64,000 bases of DNA from Ailanthus altissimus (GCA_946807835.1 OX327703.1:7447501-7511500), one strand, 5' to 3'. Numbered from the stretch's first letter, positions 48,506-60,382 are shown. Notes: generated by a model from the letters alone, not told the origin. Numbers and translations are program-made.

Positions 48506-50406
48506 AATAATTTTTTTCTTGAACAAATCTCCTTTGATAGAAGCAACACCGACCCCTTCTTTCGATACACTAAGTCTATCTTTTTTTTGAACCTTGGAAT
48601 TTTTTTTTTAAAACTCGAGAACTTAATTTTAATACCATTTATTAAGGGTTAGATATATCTAAGATGGAGAGAAATGCTTTTCTAGTAAGCATAAAGTTGT
48701 CCTAATATCAATTTGCATTTAATTAAGAGAAATGCATCTTCTACATTTGTTACATAAAGCATTGAACAAGAACAATGCTCTAGTGATAATGTCTCGGTAA
48801 ATAATTAAGTGTAATGCTCTCGTTTGATTACGATAAGGATGTGAGCGCAATAAATATTTTGTGTCAATGAAAGAAATTTTTTACTATGTGTCAACCTACA
48901 AGACATTTTTTCTTTGCTTTAAATTATACAAGCTTTATATCTTTTTACACAACATTCAATCATATTAAGTAGAAAAATCTTTTATTGTCCATATTAACCC
49001 AACCTTTAATGTGAAAGGATTGTTGTCGATCAACATCAAAGGCTTTAACTTTGTCTCCTACAATGTTTTAAGATAATCAATCAAGAATGCTAAGCACACA
49101 TCAATATTGTCGCCTGGTTCTTTGGGCCTAAATATTCAACAATGTCAACATCTTAATTTCCTTTATCATGCACAATTAAATAAGTTTATAAATCACCACT
49201 GAATTACACAGTTAGGAAGGTGAGTAAAGTATTTTAAAAAAATTAAGTGCAAATGTGGAGATGAGTGTAACACAATTTAAATTAAATGAATAAGTAATTG
49301 AAACAATTAAATACAAGTAAATAATTAAAGATTTCCCTAAAAATTATTGTAGTGTAAAGATTTCCCTAAAAATTATTCAATTATTTATTGAACAAAGTCA
49401 ATATTGACAACACCCTTGACCTTAAAGATTGCCAAAGCCATTGAAAGCAGTACTTACTTGCTTGCTTTCTATGCCAAGATTATTTGATTGTTACTGTAAA
49501 TAAAGTTACAAGACAAGACATCCAAATCATAAATGTCATTTATGGACCACATTTTGAATGGTAATTTATAAACTCCAATCGGAAATGGCCATACCGGTGT
49601 AATTAGCAAATTTTTTAAATGAAAGGGATATGCAGCTATTTTATAAATAATTTTTTTTTCATATTCCTATCGACGGTAAAATTTGTGTATTCTCAATTTA
49701 AGTTAAGAATTTGAATTTCGTTAAAATTTGATGGGTAATTTTAATTTTTTTAATTATTAGGAAAATATTTTTAATCCGTTTAGTTATTTGAAAGAGTTAT
49801 TTAATTAATTATATTATCATTAATTGATATTTAAACTGAAATATTATAATTATTTAAAAGTTGAGATTGAGATTTGAGATGTAATACTTATAAAAAAATT
49901 GACATAAATTTATAAACTAGCTTGATGATGAAAAATATTTTTTGAAATAAAATTTTGTATTTTAAGTAGTATTTGAATTTTTTTTCAATGTTATGAGATA
50001 GTTATAATATTTGAAAATATATTAATCTAGATTTAAAGTAGTGTTCAAAATTTTCTGTTGTAAATGATAGTATTTGAAACTCACCAAGAGAATCATTTAT
50101 ACAAGAAAAAAAAATTGGGGTGAAAATTTATAAAGAGAGGAAGATTAAAGCAAAATTGGAGAGACATGTATTATTATTTCAAAATTTTCATATAATTTGA
50201 GAAAATCAATCTTAAAATTAGGAAACTCAACTCTTTTGTAGAAGAGAGAGACAATTCTTATAAGAAGGGATAAAAAAAAAAACAGCCCTCGCAAAAAAAA
50301 AAAAAAAAACCAATACAAAAATACTATCACATAAATTCATGCATCCTCTACCTTTACAATATAACCAATACAATTTTAAAGTATTACTCAGTTGATGTTT
50401 ATATAT

Positions 50407-50450
<44 letters not shown>
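50407..50450. repeat. (AC)n(AT)n microsatellite
   Basis: About nine AC units followed by about thirteen AT units. Confidence 0.9.
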
Positions 50451-50453
<3 letters not shown>

Positions 50454-51379
50454 ATTGCCTTTAACCAAGTCAATTTGACTCTATGCTTTCAAAAACCTTC
50501 AGCTCTACGGGTGTGTGTGCTTTTTTTTAAGTATTTGTTGTATTTATTTATTTATTTTTCATAGTTATATTATAAAAAGTTTATAATATTTTCATTTTTG
50601 TTTGCTAGGTCGCCTGCTCATAGGTGACTAAAAGAAGAAACTCTTTCACGAGAGGAAACTAAGAACAAAATTTTCCGGGATACCAAATAAGAATTTTCAA
50701 AACGAAATTAAGTAAAAAAAAAAAAATGGGAAACCCAGATAGATGTTTACAATGCTCGATTTTTTTTTATTTATTTAAAAAAGTCTTTCTCCATTTAACA
50801 ATCTCAGAAATTCCCTTTTTCAAATTTCAAGTGATGTTGTCGGATAACAATTTTTTATTGCTAGAGAAATCGTGACATTATATGACCATGTTTCTTCTCA
50901 GCCTTGCAAGAGTTTGCAGGCAATTTATTTATTTATATATGTTTTTTTTTCGTTTCCTTTGGAATGAGTTTCCAGGCAATTGTTGAAAAGAATTCCAAAA
51001 CAAAAGAAAAAACAATTGGTATGGTTGAGTTTGTGCAATGAGGCTAAGACAACTGTGCTTATTCTTGGTTTATTCATCCATTTTCTATGAGAGTTTGGTT
51101 CTTTGTTGTCGTCGAAATCACTTGTTTATTTCAAAGAACAACAACGATAGTTTAATTACTTGTCAAAAGATATCGACCTTTATTTCGGTTAATAATTTCG
51201 TTTTACCCTTTAATAAATTGATAAACATAAACTTATTCTTATTTTTGTTTTTATGACATGTCATTAACACGCCTTCTTTTTTTTTTTTTTGGCACCTTAT
51301 CAATGCATTTCATTTCATTAATTGTTGACTACTTCTAATAAATAATAACTAGTTTGCCTTATAAGAACTATTTTAATTA

Positions 51380-51660
51380 AGGGTGAGTAATCAGTTCAGT
51401 TAACTGAAAATTGAATTGAATTGAATCGTATTTTTTTAATTTAGTTTGATTTGATTTAATATTTAATTTAACATTCAATTTAATTTATTTAAAATTGATT
51501 GATTTGATTCAAAATGAAAAAATGACACTAATTTTTTTTAAAAAAAATCAAAAACTAAATTAAACCACTTCAATTTTATATACTTTTGAACCAATCGATT
51601 TTGATTTGGTTCTAGCCCAAATCAAAACCGAACATTGCCCAATCCAAATTTTGACCAACA
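51380..51660. repeat. low-complexity TTGATTT/AATTGAAT repeat
   Basis: Degenerate short words of the ATTTGATTTGATT and CCAAATCAAAACCG type, a common dispersed plant simple repeat. The stretch at 20340-20650 is of the same style. Confidence 0.6.
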
Positions 51661-52856
51661 GAATAACACTTAATTTTTTAGTGTTGAATTCACAGTTTTT
51701 GTTATATTTTTAATTTCATGAAGAAAGAGAAAAAAAAATAAAATAATTTTGAGTGGTCCAATTTTTTTTAATATTTTTAATTTTATGTAGAGAGAGAGAG
51801 AGAAAAATGAAAAGATAAAATAATTTTGAGTGGCCCAATTTCATATTTTTTTTATAAAAGTTTTAAATTCATAAAAAGAGAAAGAGAAATAAAAAAATAA
51901 AAAAATATTGAGTGGCACAATTTTATTTATTTTTTATATTTTTAATTTCATGAAGAAAAAAAAAGAATGGAAGAAGGAAAGAAAAAAAATATAAAAATAA
52001 AATTGTTATTTTATTGGTTAAAATGGTCAATATAAAGACAAACAATCATTTATACTAGTTATAACTGGTCAATGGTTTAATTTTAACGGTCCAGTTAACA
52101 AAATGAAAATATATTGATGATGTACCATAAAAAAAAAAAGGAAATGTGCCAAAAGAGTAAAACAAATTAATCCTTTTATTTATTAATTTATTCCTTTTCA
52201 TTATCCCCTATTTTGTCAACCAACAATATAGAGGAAGCCCTCTTTGATATGATCTTACATAGAACTTTTGCAATTTTATTCTTATGAATTTATTTACTGA
52301 TTTTAAACATTGATTTATGTGTGAAAATTTGATGTAGAAAACATAGAAACCAATGTAACAACATCAAATTGATTATTATTACATTCATAAATCAATATAG
52401 CTGATATATATAGAAAACATATTGATAACAAATATAACAACATCAATCAACAGTAAGCAATGTGACAAGTCAATGATGTTTGACACGAAAGTGGGTTTTA
52501 CAGGCCCATATAATTATAATTACCAGAATGTCATTATTATATTAATTTATTTACCAAAATTAATTGCCATATGTTGTGTGAGTAGTAAGATTGGTCGAAT
52601 ATGGTTGATAATGGTTAAAAAAAGCTTGTATATAAAGCTGAAGTAGAACTCGCAAATCAACTTCTTTAGAGTGATATAATATGTGAAAATATTGATTAAA
52701 AATTATTGAAATATAATTTGAGGATTAATCTAAATGTGTAGGATGTACACGGATCGAAGACGAATGTGAAAAGAGGTAAAAAGTGAAGAAGGCGCACCAT
52801 GCGACCAGCGCCGCAGCGATCAGGAGTAGGCACCGCGGTGCCCAGAACAGAACCTC

Positions 52857-53743
52857 TGTCACGCCCCAGACCCAAAAGATCTGGCACACGACATCACTTA
52901 CATTCATTTTAATTTCTTTCAGAATTATAGCAATTGAATTATGACTGGGACAATTAGTAAACCGGAGATACGCAGAGTTTTCTCAGAGATTAACACTCTA
53001 CTACGTCACCAGTAGCAACTTTGTTACCGGAAGCCCAAAATATATTTATTGCAAATTCTTACTTAAAATCAATCCATTACTACACTTGGTGAAACTTAAA
53101 CTAAATTCAACCACACACAATAAAATAATACATAAGTATTTATTCAATAGGAACAAATCAAATATCTTATCCCACGTGTCTCCAAATGAAACACTTAACA
53201 ACCTAACAACTTAGGGAACCCAAGGAATAGCAGAAGCCTTGCCAAATCCGCTAAGCACACATGTACCTTATTTACCTGAAATCACTATAAACTATAATGA
53301 GTATAAAACTCAGCAAGCATACTAGTTTTTCATATATCAAATACAAATACATATATGTACACAATGCATATGTATGATATGCTGTGATCAATTAAAATCA
53401 TAATCTTATCAAATCACATATCATGTAAGCGCTTACACATTCTTTCAAAACACATAATAGGAATACCATCACTCAACTACTACTTAGTAGGACTTACATA
53501 TCACATATCACATAATGAGCCAAATGTCACTCGTAGGTGACATACCGTATGAGAGGAATAGTACAAGTGAGGTCTTGAAATTACACACATATAATGCTTA
53601 TGCCCGAAGGTAAAAGCCAAACCCTCACCGTGATCATCGGTGAGTCCTCTCACATGCACCAATACGCCACCACACGAATGTGATGACTCACACTTCCTTT
53701 AGGTACCAATAGGATCCTCCATACATACGGAACACATAACATA
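52857..53743 (-). repeat. partial gypsy LTR copy, left (887 bp)
   Basis: From TGTCACGCCCCAGACCC onward it matches 57080-57988 almost base for base (one 22-base difference, 52902 against 57130-57151). Similarity stops at 53743 within GGAACACATAACATA. In the minus-strand element this is the R-U5 end of the 3' LTR; the U3 part is missing. Confidence 0.85.
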
Positions 53744-54023
53744 ACTCATACGTCATAATATCATTCACTACCTTGATATCATTCAAAAAAAAAATGTAGC
53801 ATTTCTACGCAACTAAGTTGTCATTCAAATCAGAATATTGAAAGCATTATCTTAAACGATCAAAAATCAACTTCAATAAAAAGACCTTTAGTTCAACTGA
53901 TTCTTAAACTATAGATCTTAACATTATATCTCTTACTTTAACTCTTAAAAAAAATAGTCCACCTTATTGGACATCATTTTCTCATTGAGATTGACATGTC
54001 TGCTTTTTTTTTTTTCTTTCTAA

Positions 54024-54230
54024 TATGCTCAGTTTCAAACAGAAGAGATTCTACTAGCACAATTACTGCGATGGCAAATATGGTTTTTCAACTATTCCTT
54101 TAACGTCATCCACGTAAAAGAAAAGGACAAAACGATTATTGATTTTCTTTCACAAAACTCTATAAATAGCCTAAACCTCATAATCACTTTTCTAGCAATA
54201 AAGAAAACCAACCCTCTTACCATCTTCATA
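54024..54230 (+). pseudogene. endogenous pararetrovirus pol fragment (end of RNase H)
   Basis: After TAA at 54021 the open frame encodes a short piece with RWQIWFFNYSF...VIHVK...DFLSQ, the end of the RNase H domain as in Caulimoviridae. No integrase follows, unlike in LTR elements, where RNase H is succeeded by integrase. Everything upstream of this piece is missing, so this is a truncated relic of a plant pararetrovirus. The frame runs without a stop into the ORF at 54231. Confidence 0.6.
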
Positions 54231-55391
54231 ATGAATCCCATTATCATAACTTCTCCTGTTCCTTTTACTCCACCACAATTTCCAGACCTAATCAGAACCA
54301 GAACACTCCATTCCCGTGCTAAAGAATTCATCAGACACTACGCCATCTTGGCAGTTCAAGAACACGGCCTCACAGTTCTTGGTGGCCCTTCGTTCAACTT
54401 GGAATACCATTTCTTTCACCTGCACTATTTTTTCCCATTTTCTCAATGGTCCAAATCTGTCCTTTACTTGTTATGGTACCTATTGGATCTGTATACAATC
54501 GCCATGGAATTCCCATTACTTAGAACCGTCCAAAAAATAGAAAAATGTGATGAAGATCATCCAGCCCTGATTTTTCTCCAATGGTTTTACCCAAAGACAT
54601 GGTGGATAACTAAATTTCAACACATGATTACAAACAACACAAATGCTGCAGTCCCTAGACAACATCTTTGGTCTGTTTTACTTCTCCAACGAAAGGGAAT
54701 GATTGTTTCAGATCATGAAATCCATTATTACCCCACTGTCAAGGATTACCTCACCTTTACCCTTTCACTAAAGGGATCAATTAAGCTCTGGCCTGAAGAA
54801 GTAATCCAGCAAAAGAGAGAACTTGAAAGAATTCTTGCTCAAGAAAACCAGATAATTCCTCCATCCGTTTGGATCTCCCCAGAAGATGCTACACCTTGGG
54901 AACAGGTTGAAGATGACTTTGTAGAAGAACTGAATTTTGCCAATATACTTAAATTCCAACAAAGACAAAAACATCATCTTTCACATCATAGAAACACAAA
55001 TTACTCTACCCACCATCACCATATCCCAAACATGACTTATTATGCCAGATACAGACAAGAAATCGATAACCTTCACCAATGGCCTCAGCCACATGTCCCG
55101 ATAGAACCTACTCAATCTCAGCCAGTTGTCCCGACAGAACCTTACCAACACCAACCCAATCTTGACTTATCCCTCTTTCAAGACTCCCAACCTTATCCAA
55201 CCGACACCCAAATCCAAGAGGAAGCCAGCACATCCCTCATCCAGACCAGCTCACCTGGAGAAGATCAAGATATGGTAGACCCACATTCCACTCAGCCAGA
55301 GCCCTCATTCAATGCATGGGAACAACAACTCCATAAGTTCCTCTCTCACGGATATGACACAGATGAAAGTGACCAAGGAGACTCATTTTGA
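54231..55391 (+). CDS. 386-aa ORF downstream of the pararetrovirus RNase H tail, unknown function
   Basis: Uninterrupted ORF in the same frame as the RNase H tail. I do not recognise a domain. Residues about 1-200 are rich in aromatic residues and look folded (HFFPFSQWSKSVLYLLWYLL; later FLQWFYPKTWW). A Glu/Arg-rich helix follows near 195-215, a His-rich stretch near 245-265, a Pro/Gln-rich low-complexity part, and an acidic end (DTDESDQGDSF). Some endogenous Caulimoviridae, such as florendoviruses, have a second ORF of unknown function after the polyprotein; this could be a diverged form. It could equally be a gene of the element that also carried the LOG copy 590 bases downstream. No stop in 386 codons in a relic suggests that it is either recent or maintained. 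Confidence 0.6.
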   Translation: MNPIIITSPVPFTPPQFPDLIRTRTLHSRAKEFIRHYAILAVQEHGLTVLGGPSFNLEYHFFHLHYFFPFSQWSKSVLYLLWYLLDLYTIAMEFPLLRTVQKIEKCDEDHPALIFLQWFYPKTWWITKFQHMITNNTNAAVPRQHLWSVLLLQRKGMIVSDHEIHYYPTVKDYLTFTLSLKGSIKLWPEEVIQQKRELERILAQENQIIPPSVWISPEDATPWEQVEDDFVEELNFANILKFQQRQKHHLSHHRNTNYSTHHHHIPNMTYYARYRQEIDNLHQWPQPHVPIEPTQSQPVVPTEPYQHQPNLDLSLFQDSQPYPTDTQIQEEASTSLIQTSSPGEDQDMVDPHSTQPEPSFNAWEQQLHKFLSHGYDTDESDQGDSF

Positions 55392-55913
55392 CCTACATTG
55401 CTGTTTCTATTTTCACAGAAACTAAATCTGCGTTGCTCTATCACATCAAAGAGAGACTGACTACTGCTTTATCTTTATGTCAAGTGTGCTTTATCTTTCT
55501 TGATATCTTCTTTTAATCTATCCAAAAATCAATGTTAAGATCACAAAAATCTTTGTAATTAATAAAGTTAATTTGGCCTCATGTCCAAAGTCCAATTGTT
55601 AGCTCAAAAAGTCTTCAAGTCATTGATGTATTGTCGGCCATTAGTGCCAAAATGGCTAAGTCCCTAAATTCATAAAATAGGCCTTTATTGACTTTTCTTA
55701 ATTATCTTACCTAACTCATCACGCTTCCGACACAATTTTTATCACACTTACATATCAACATATATTTATTCAAGATTTTGCGGCCTATTGTCCCTTATAA
55801 AATGATAAAGTAAAACTGATTCTTTTTTTTTTTTTGCCTCACAAGAATCGAGAAAAATATATACTTGAACATACTTACACATATGCTCCATAGCTATTAT
55901 CAATTTGTTTCTC
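55392..55913 (+). other. spacer between the unknown ORF and LOG2
   Basis: Non-coding, AT-rich, with an AATAAAG near 55560 that could serve as a polyadenylation signal for the ORF on its left. Ends in the LOG promoter. Confidence 0.45.
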
Positions 55914-55921
55914 TATAAATA
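55914..55921 (+). promoter_or_regulatory. TATA box of the second LOG gene
   Basis: TATAAATA, 68 bases before the ATG, within CTCTATAAATACATTATTTTTGC. The leader is alignable to that of the gypsy-borne copy (TACAAACTCAAAA, CATTCAA, GGGTGAG), while sequence further upstream is not. Confidence 0.6.
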
Positions 55922-55981
55922 CATTATTTTTGCATCCTTATACAAACTCAAAAACATTCAAAGATTAGGGTGAGCGTAATA

Positions 55982-56635
55982 ATGGAGGAAACCTCAGCTC
56001 GTCGATTCACAAAAATTTGTGTCTTTTGTGGATCCAACCCTGGGAATACTGAAGAGTTTACAAAAGTTGCAGAAAATCTTGGTAAGGTATTAGCTGAGCG
56101 AAATATACATTTAGTATATGGAGGAGGTAACCGAGGGTTAATGGGGTCTGTGGCAAAAGCTGCATACAATAAAGGTAGTCGAGTTTTGGGTATCATTCCA
56201 AAACCTCTAGCTATTGAGAATATTGTAGGAAAAACAGTTGGGGATGAGTTACAAGTCTCATCTATGCACGAGCGAATGGCTCAAATGCTTAGGCATGCGG
56301 ATGCTTTCATAGCTCTACCAGGAGGTTTCGGGACCTTGGAGGAAATTTTTCAAATTGTCTCATGGGCACAATTACAAATCCACCAAAAACCCATTGGTTT
56401 GTTAAATGTTAATGGTTTTTACGACGGGTTGATATCTTTTCTTGACTATGCAGCGGGAACACAATTCATCCCACTTCTAGCACGACGGATTCTTATTTCA
56501 GCTCCAACTGTTGATCAACTAATTGATCAATTACAGTCTTTTATTCCTCTGTCTAATCCAACATTGCATCAGTTAGATTGGTCTACTCATAACAGTCAGA
56601 AGAAGCGCAAAATAGAATTAAATCTCACTCTGTAG
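55982..56635 (+). CDS. LOG-like: LOG-like cytokinin riboside 5'-monophosphate phosphoribohydrolase, intact, intronless
   Basis: 217-residue enzyme that would convert cytokinin nucleotides to free-base cytokinin plus ribose 5-phosphate in the cytosol or nucleus. Motifs: KICVFCGSNPGN (12-22), LVYGGGNRGLMG (44-55), GIIPKPLA (70-77), SSMHER with catalytic Arg98, LPGGFGTLEE (112-121) with catalytic Glu121, and SWAQLQIHQKPIGLLN. Length is that of plant LOG proteins. It is in one exon, unlike chromosomal LOG genes, so it derives from an RNA copy. About 76% identical by my count to the copy at 34128 over 178 residues without gaps. Leader, polyadenylation signal and a downstream retroelement phrase are also shared. 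It lies on the plus strand between two LTR copies of a minus-strand gypsy structure. The ATG at 55982 is the counterpart of the ATG at 34128; the frame is open for four codons upstream but offers no ATG. Confidence 0.94.
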   Translation: MEETSARRFTKICVFCGSNPGNTEEFTKVAENLGKVLAERNIHLVYGGGNRGLMGSVAKAAYNKGSRVLGIIPKPLAIENIVGKTVGDELQVSSMHERMAQMLRHADAFIALPGGFGTLEEIFQIVSWAQLQIHQKPIGLLNVNGFYDGLISFLDYAAGTQFIPLLARRILISAPTVDQLIDQLQSFIPLSNPTLHQLDWSTHNSQKKRKIELNLTL

Positions 56636-56689
56636 CCTCTATTGTATTTTTGTTGCTGCTATTGTTGTTATGTTGTTGTTTTTCTTTTC

Positions 56690-56695
56690 AATAAA
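56690..56695 (+). terminator. polyadenylation signal after LOG2
   Basis: AATAAA in TTTTCAATAAAAG, 55 bases after the stop. It is followed by TGTTTCAATTGATGTCTTC and CATTGAGAAAATTATCTC, a decayed match to the CATTGAGGACAATGTCTC phrase behind the gypsy-borne LOG. Confidence 0.65.
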
Positions 56696-56779
56696 AGTTG
56701 TTTCAATTGATGTCTTCAATACTCTACTTCTCTATATTTTTTCATTGAGAAAATTATCTCAATTTGCTCTATCACATGC

Positions 56780-57059
56780 AAATTATCATTATAAGATATT
56801 CAACATCACTCTTACTAAGCATATTAGTCATAACTTAAAAAAAATCTAAATAGTAACATTAAGATCCACAAAGTACCATTATCCACAACATAAACATTCT
56901 TAGCAGCTCTTGGATACTGTGTCATCTTCACAAAATCATACAAAATTTAATGAATATGTCAAACTTTTACATAACAAAGTTACAAATACAATCCTAAGGA
57001 TTTGGCATCTGCTCGGTTCCCTTGACTCGACACTTAAAAGTCTACAGAATCATATCTTA
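56780..57059 (-). other. leader remnant of the minus-strand gypsy structure
   Basis: Sequence left of the primer site, where the leader and gag of the minus-strand element would begin. No gag is recognisable; the internal domain appears lost or replaced by the LOG2 block. Confidence 0.45.
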
Positions 57060-57071
57060 GCTCTGATACCA
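57060..57071 (-). other. primer-binding site of the minus-strand gypsy structure
   Basis: The reverse complement reads TGGTATCAGAGC and stands eight bases from the LTR that starts TGTCACGCCCC at 57080, so that LTR is the 5' LTR of a minus-strand element. Confidence 0.85.
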
Positions 57072-57079
57072 ATAAAAGC

Positions 57080-59798
57080 TGTCACGCCCCAGACCCAAAA
57101 GATCTGGCACACGACATCACTTACATTCATTCAATAATACTTAAACATTCATTTTAATTTCTTTCAGAATTATAGCAATTGAATTATGACTGGGACAATT
57201 AGTAAACCGGAGATACGCAGAGTTTTCTCAGAGATTAACACTCTACTACGTCACCAGTAGCAACTTTGTTACCGGAAGCCCAAAATATATTCATTGCAAA
57301 TTCTTACTTAAAATCAATCCATTACTACACTTGGTGAAACTTAAACTAAATCCAACCACACACAATAAAATAATACATAAGTATTTATTCAATAGGGATA
57401 AATCAAATATCTTATCCCACGTGTCTCCAAATGAAACACTTAACAACCTAACAACTTAGGGAACCCAAGGAATAGCAGAAGCCTTGCCAAATCCGCTAAG
57501 CACACATGTACCTTATTTACCTGAAATCACTATAAACTATAATGAGTATAAAACTCAGCAAGCATACTAGTTTTTCATATATCAAATACAAATACATATA
57601 TGTACACAATGCATATGTATGATATGCTGTGATCAATTAAAATCATAATCTTATCAAATCACATATCATGTAAGCGCTTACACATTCTTCCAAAACACAT
57701 AATAGGAATACCATCACTCAACTACTACTTAGTAGGACTTACATATCACATATCACATAATGAGCCAAATGTCACTCGTATGTGACATACCGTATGAGAG
57801 GAATAGTACAAGTGAGGTCTTGAAATTACACACATATAATGCTTATGCCCGAAGGTAAAAGCCAAACCCTCACCGTGATCATCGGTGAGTCCTCTCACAT
57901 GCACCAATACGCCACCACACGAATGTGATGACTCACACTTCCTTTAGGTACCAATAGGATCCTCCCTACATACGGAACACATAACATATACCAATCCCGA
58001 AGGAAAGGCCACACATAAAGGCTCCACAAATCACATAAAATGCCTACTATGTTAACAGTGAGTTCAAGTACCCTCAAAACACAAAATATTTCTCATGGAC
58101 ATATTACACTTCAAAAGCTTTCTTTGTTAAACATATCTTATTTTGAAAGCTCACTTTCAAAAAACACATGTATGTCCATGCTCAATGTCAATGCTCACAT
58201 TCATAAACATATATTTACATTTCATATCAAAACATACTTTGACATAACATAAACATATTCTTAACCATATTTACAAAATCATTCATAACACTTACTATGT
58301 TTATTGTGATTCCAGTAAAAAGTCTAGTATACTTACCTCTTAACACTTTCAGCTACAAGACTTAAATCTCCTTAACCTATCAATGGAGATTAATCCTTTC
58401 ATAAGCCTCACAATTCACACAAAATACTTTAAATAGCTTACAAAATTATACACAATGCATTTATCACATCAAATTGGTCTAAATACCTGGTTTCTCAAAA
58501 CCTGTCATTTTGACCACTTACACTTAACAAAATTTTCTAATACATCAAATGATGTCCAATTACTCCGAAATCAGAATATATCATTCTTGACTCATATATA
58601 CCTCTTATATATGAATATTATATGAAAATTCCTACACAATCCATTCCATACACACCATCAAATCCAAACTACAAACCTGACAGGATCAAGATACTTACTG
58701 AACAGTATTCAATCTCCAAATTTTATAAAATCATATACTAACTCAAAAATTATAAAACTACCACATAATTACTCTTAACACATATCTCAGTCCATGATAA
58801 ATATTTCTCTTCCAAATCACTGCCAAAAATATTTTAAAACTATTTTATTCCATAGCTTTAAAAATCTGTTAATCAAATACTGTAATGAGCGGATATACTT
58901 TAGAAAATCATAACATTTCAACCATATTGATCTAAATTCTCAATTCCGAGTATATCATATTAGACATATAAAATTATCATATTCCACAAATTCGTAATTT
59001 TTGAAGATCATTCAGTAGGACAAACATTGTTCGTCACTGTATCATACTGTTTACATAGGAAATTTCCAGAATTTCAGGGTCAGTTTGGTAAATTCACAAA
59101 ACATTCAATTTCTGGAATTTCGAATCGATTCAAAGTCTCAGATGATCCTAAACATGTCTAATTTCATATACTCAAAATTCAAAACCAGAATCGAATCACA
59201 ACGATTTATAAAATTCTTGGATCAAGAGACTATCAAGCAGAAATTCTACAATCCATCATAATTTATCAAACTATCTTATATCTCATCATCAATTTTCAAA
59301 ATATCATACGAAATACACATCAAATCCTCAATTATACATATTTCCAGAAATCAAAACTTAAAGAAATTAACATAATTAACATCAATAAATTGAGAAATAA
59401 TTGTGATATACCTCTTAAAATTCAAAATTCCAATTTCTTCTTCTTTTTCTTCTCCTTCTTCTCTTTCTCTCCCCTCTTTTTCTCTCTTCTCTCTCTCTAA
59501 AAGAGGTAGCTCGACCAAAATGAGAGAATTAGGGTTTTAAAAGTGTATTTTTATACTAAGTGGTTAATTTTTGGTATTTACGAATTTACCCCCAAAACTT
59601 TCAAAGTATTACAATTTGGTCCCTAAAATAAATCTAAAGTCTTGCAATTAAACCCAATGCTAATAGTATCACCTTAACCTATACAAACACTACTAATAAC
59701 AATATATAAATCAAGTATCACCAACATACAAATAAAATACGTATATTTATACATATATAAATAATTATTCTTACCAGTCGTGGATACTGGTTACTACA
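57080..59798 (-). repeat. 5' LTR of a Tekay-like gypsy element (2719 bp)
   Basis: Read on the minus strand it begins TGTAGTAACCAGTATCC and ends GGGGCGTGACA, the end style of Tekay/Del chromovirus LTRs. A minus-strand TATAAAAATA at 59546-59555 followed by a CCCTAATTCTCTC and GA-rich leader marks the probable promoter. The first 909 bases (57080-57988) are repeated at 52857-53743. The right end is followed by copia C LTR sequence, but I find no matching five-base target duplication at the two outer ends. Confidence 0.75.
59546..59555 (-). promoter_or_regulatory. TATA box of the Tekay-like LTR
   Basis: TATAAAAATA on the minus strand, about 30 bases before a TCTCTCATTTTGG/GA-rich leader. It would drive the minus-strand gypsy RNA. 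Confidence 0.5.
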
Positions 59799-60350
59799 AT
59801 TCAGCACCACGACGCGAGGAATCTAGCGCCGCAACGCTTAGCAGAAGTGCCCTAGCGCTGGAACGACGAGATCCCAGCGCCGCAGGGTTGGATGTGGGAA
59901 CAATATTCCGAAATTAGGAAACTTCCTAATTTCATCTCTCACTTGTTTCAGGACTCCCTAATACGACTCCTACACGTATAAGGAAAACCTAAGACGTCCT
60001 AAGGCCTATATAAAGGCTATCAATTGGCTTGTAAACACATATCGGTGATCAATAATAATCTTAGTGATAATTCTTAGTGGTTCTTTGTGAGAGAAAATCC
60101 CTAGAAGGCAAGAGAGAGTTTTCTTTGTGATCTTTCTTGTAATAGGCATATTTTGTGGATGCCTTGTGATTCATAATAGAGAAGAGTGTGATCTTGATCC
60201 GCCGTGGATGTAGACAAGTTGCCGAACCACGTAATTCTTTGTGTGTTCTTATTCTACCCCTTTCTCTCTTTTATTTCTTAATAACTTATTCTGCATTATT
60301 ATATTACTTAGGTGAATTGTTTAGCTTGTTTGTGTGCTTCCACTTCAACA
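59799..60350 (+). repeat. copia C 5' LTR, right part
   Basis: Contains GCGCCGCAACGCT, GCGCTGGAACGAC and GCGCCGCAGGGTT repeats, a TATATAAA box at 60007-60014 followed by GGCTTGTAAACAC as in copia A, and ends CCACTTCAACA. Confidence 0.8.
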
Positions 60351-60353
60351 AAT

Positions 60354-60365
60354 TGGTATCAGAAC
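60354..60365 (+). other. primer-binding site of copia C
   Basis: TGGTATCAGAAC, one change from the initiator tRNA-Met site, three bases after the LTR. Confidence 0.85.
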
Positions 60366-60382
60366 TTTGGTTCTAAGCAGAC

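Larger units (their letters stand above)
48506..52739. other. intergenic AT-rich region, no gene seen
   Basis: I see only short random ORFs. Poly-A/T runs are common (for example 50272-50310, 51270-51290). 51720-51990 contains three loose copies of a unit of about 110 bases (ATTTTTAATTTCATGAAGAAAGAG ... GAGTGGCCCAATTT). Confidence 0.5.

Noticed and set aside
52857..59798. Treating the structure as a normal complete LTR element
   Set aside because: The left LTR lacks its U3 two thirds, no internal gag-pol exists, and the outer flanks (ACCTC and ATTCA) are not a target duplication.
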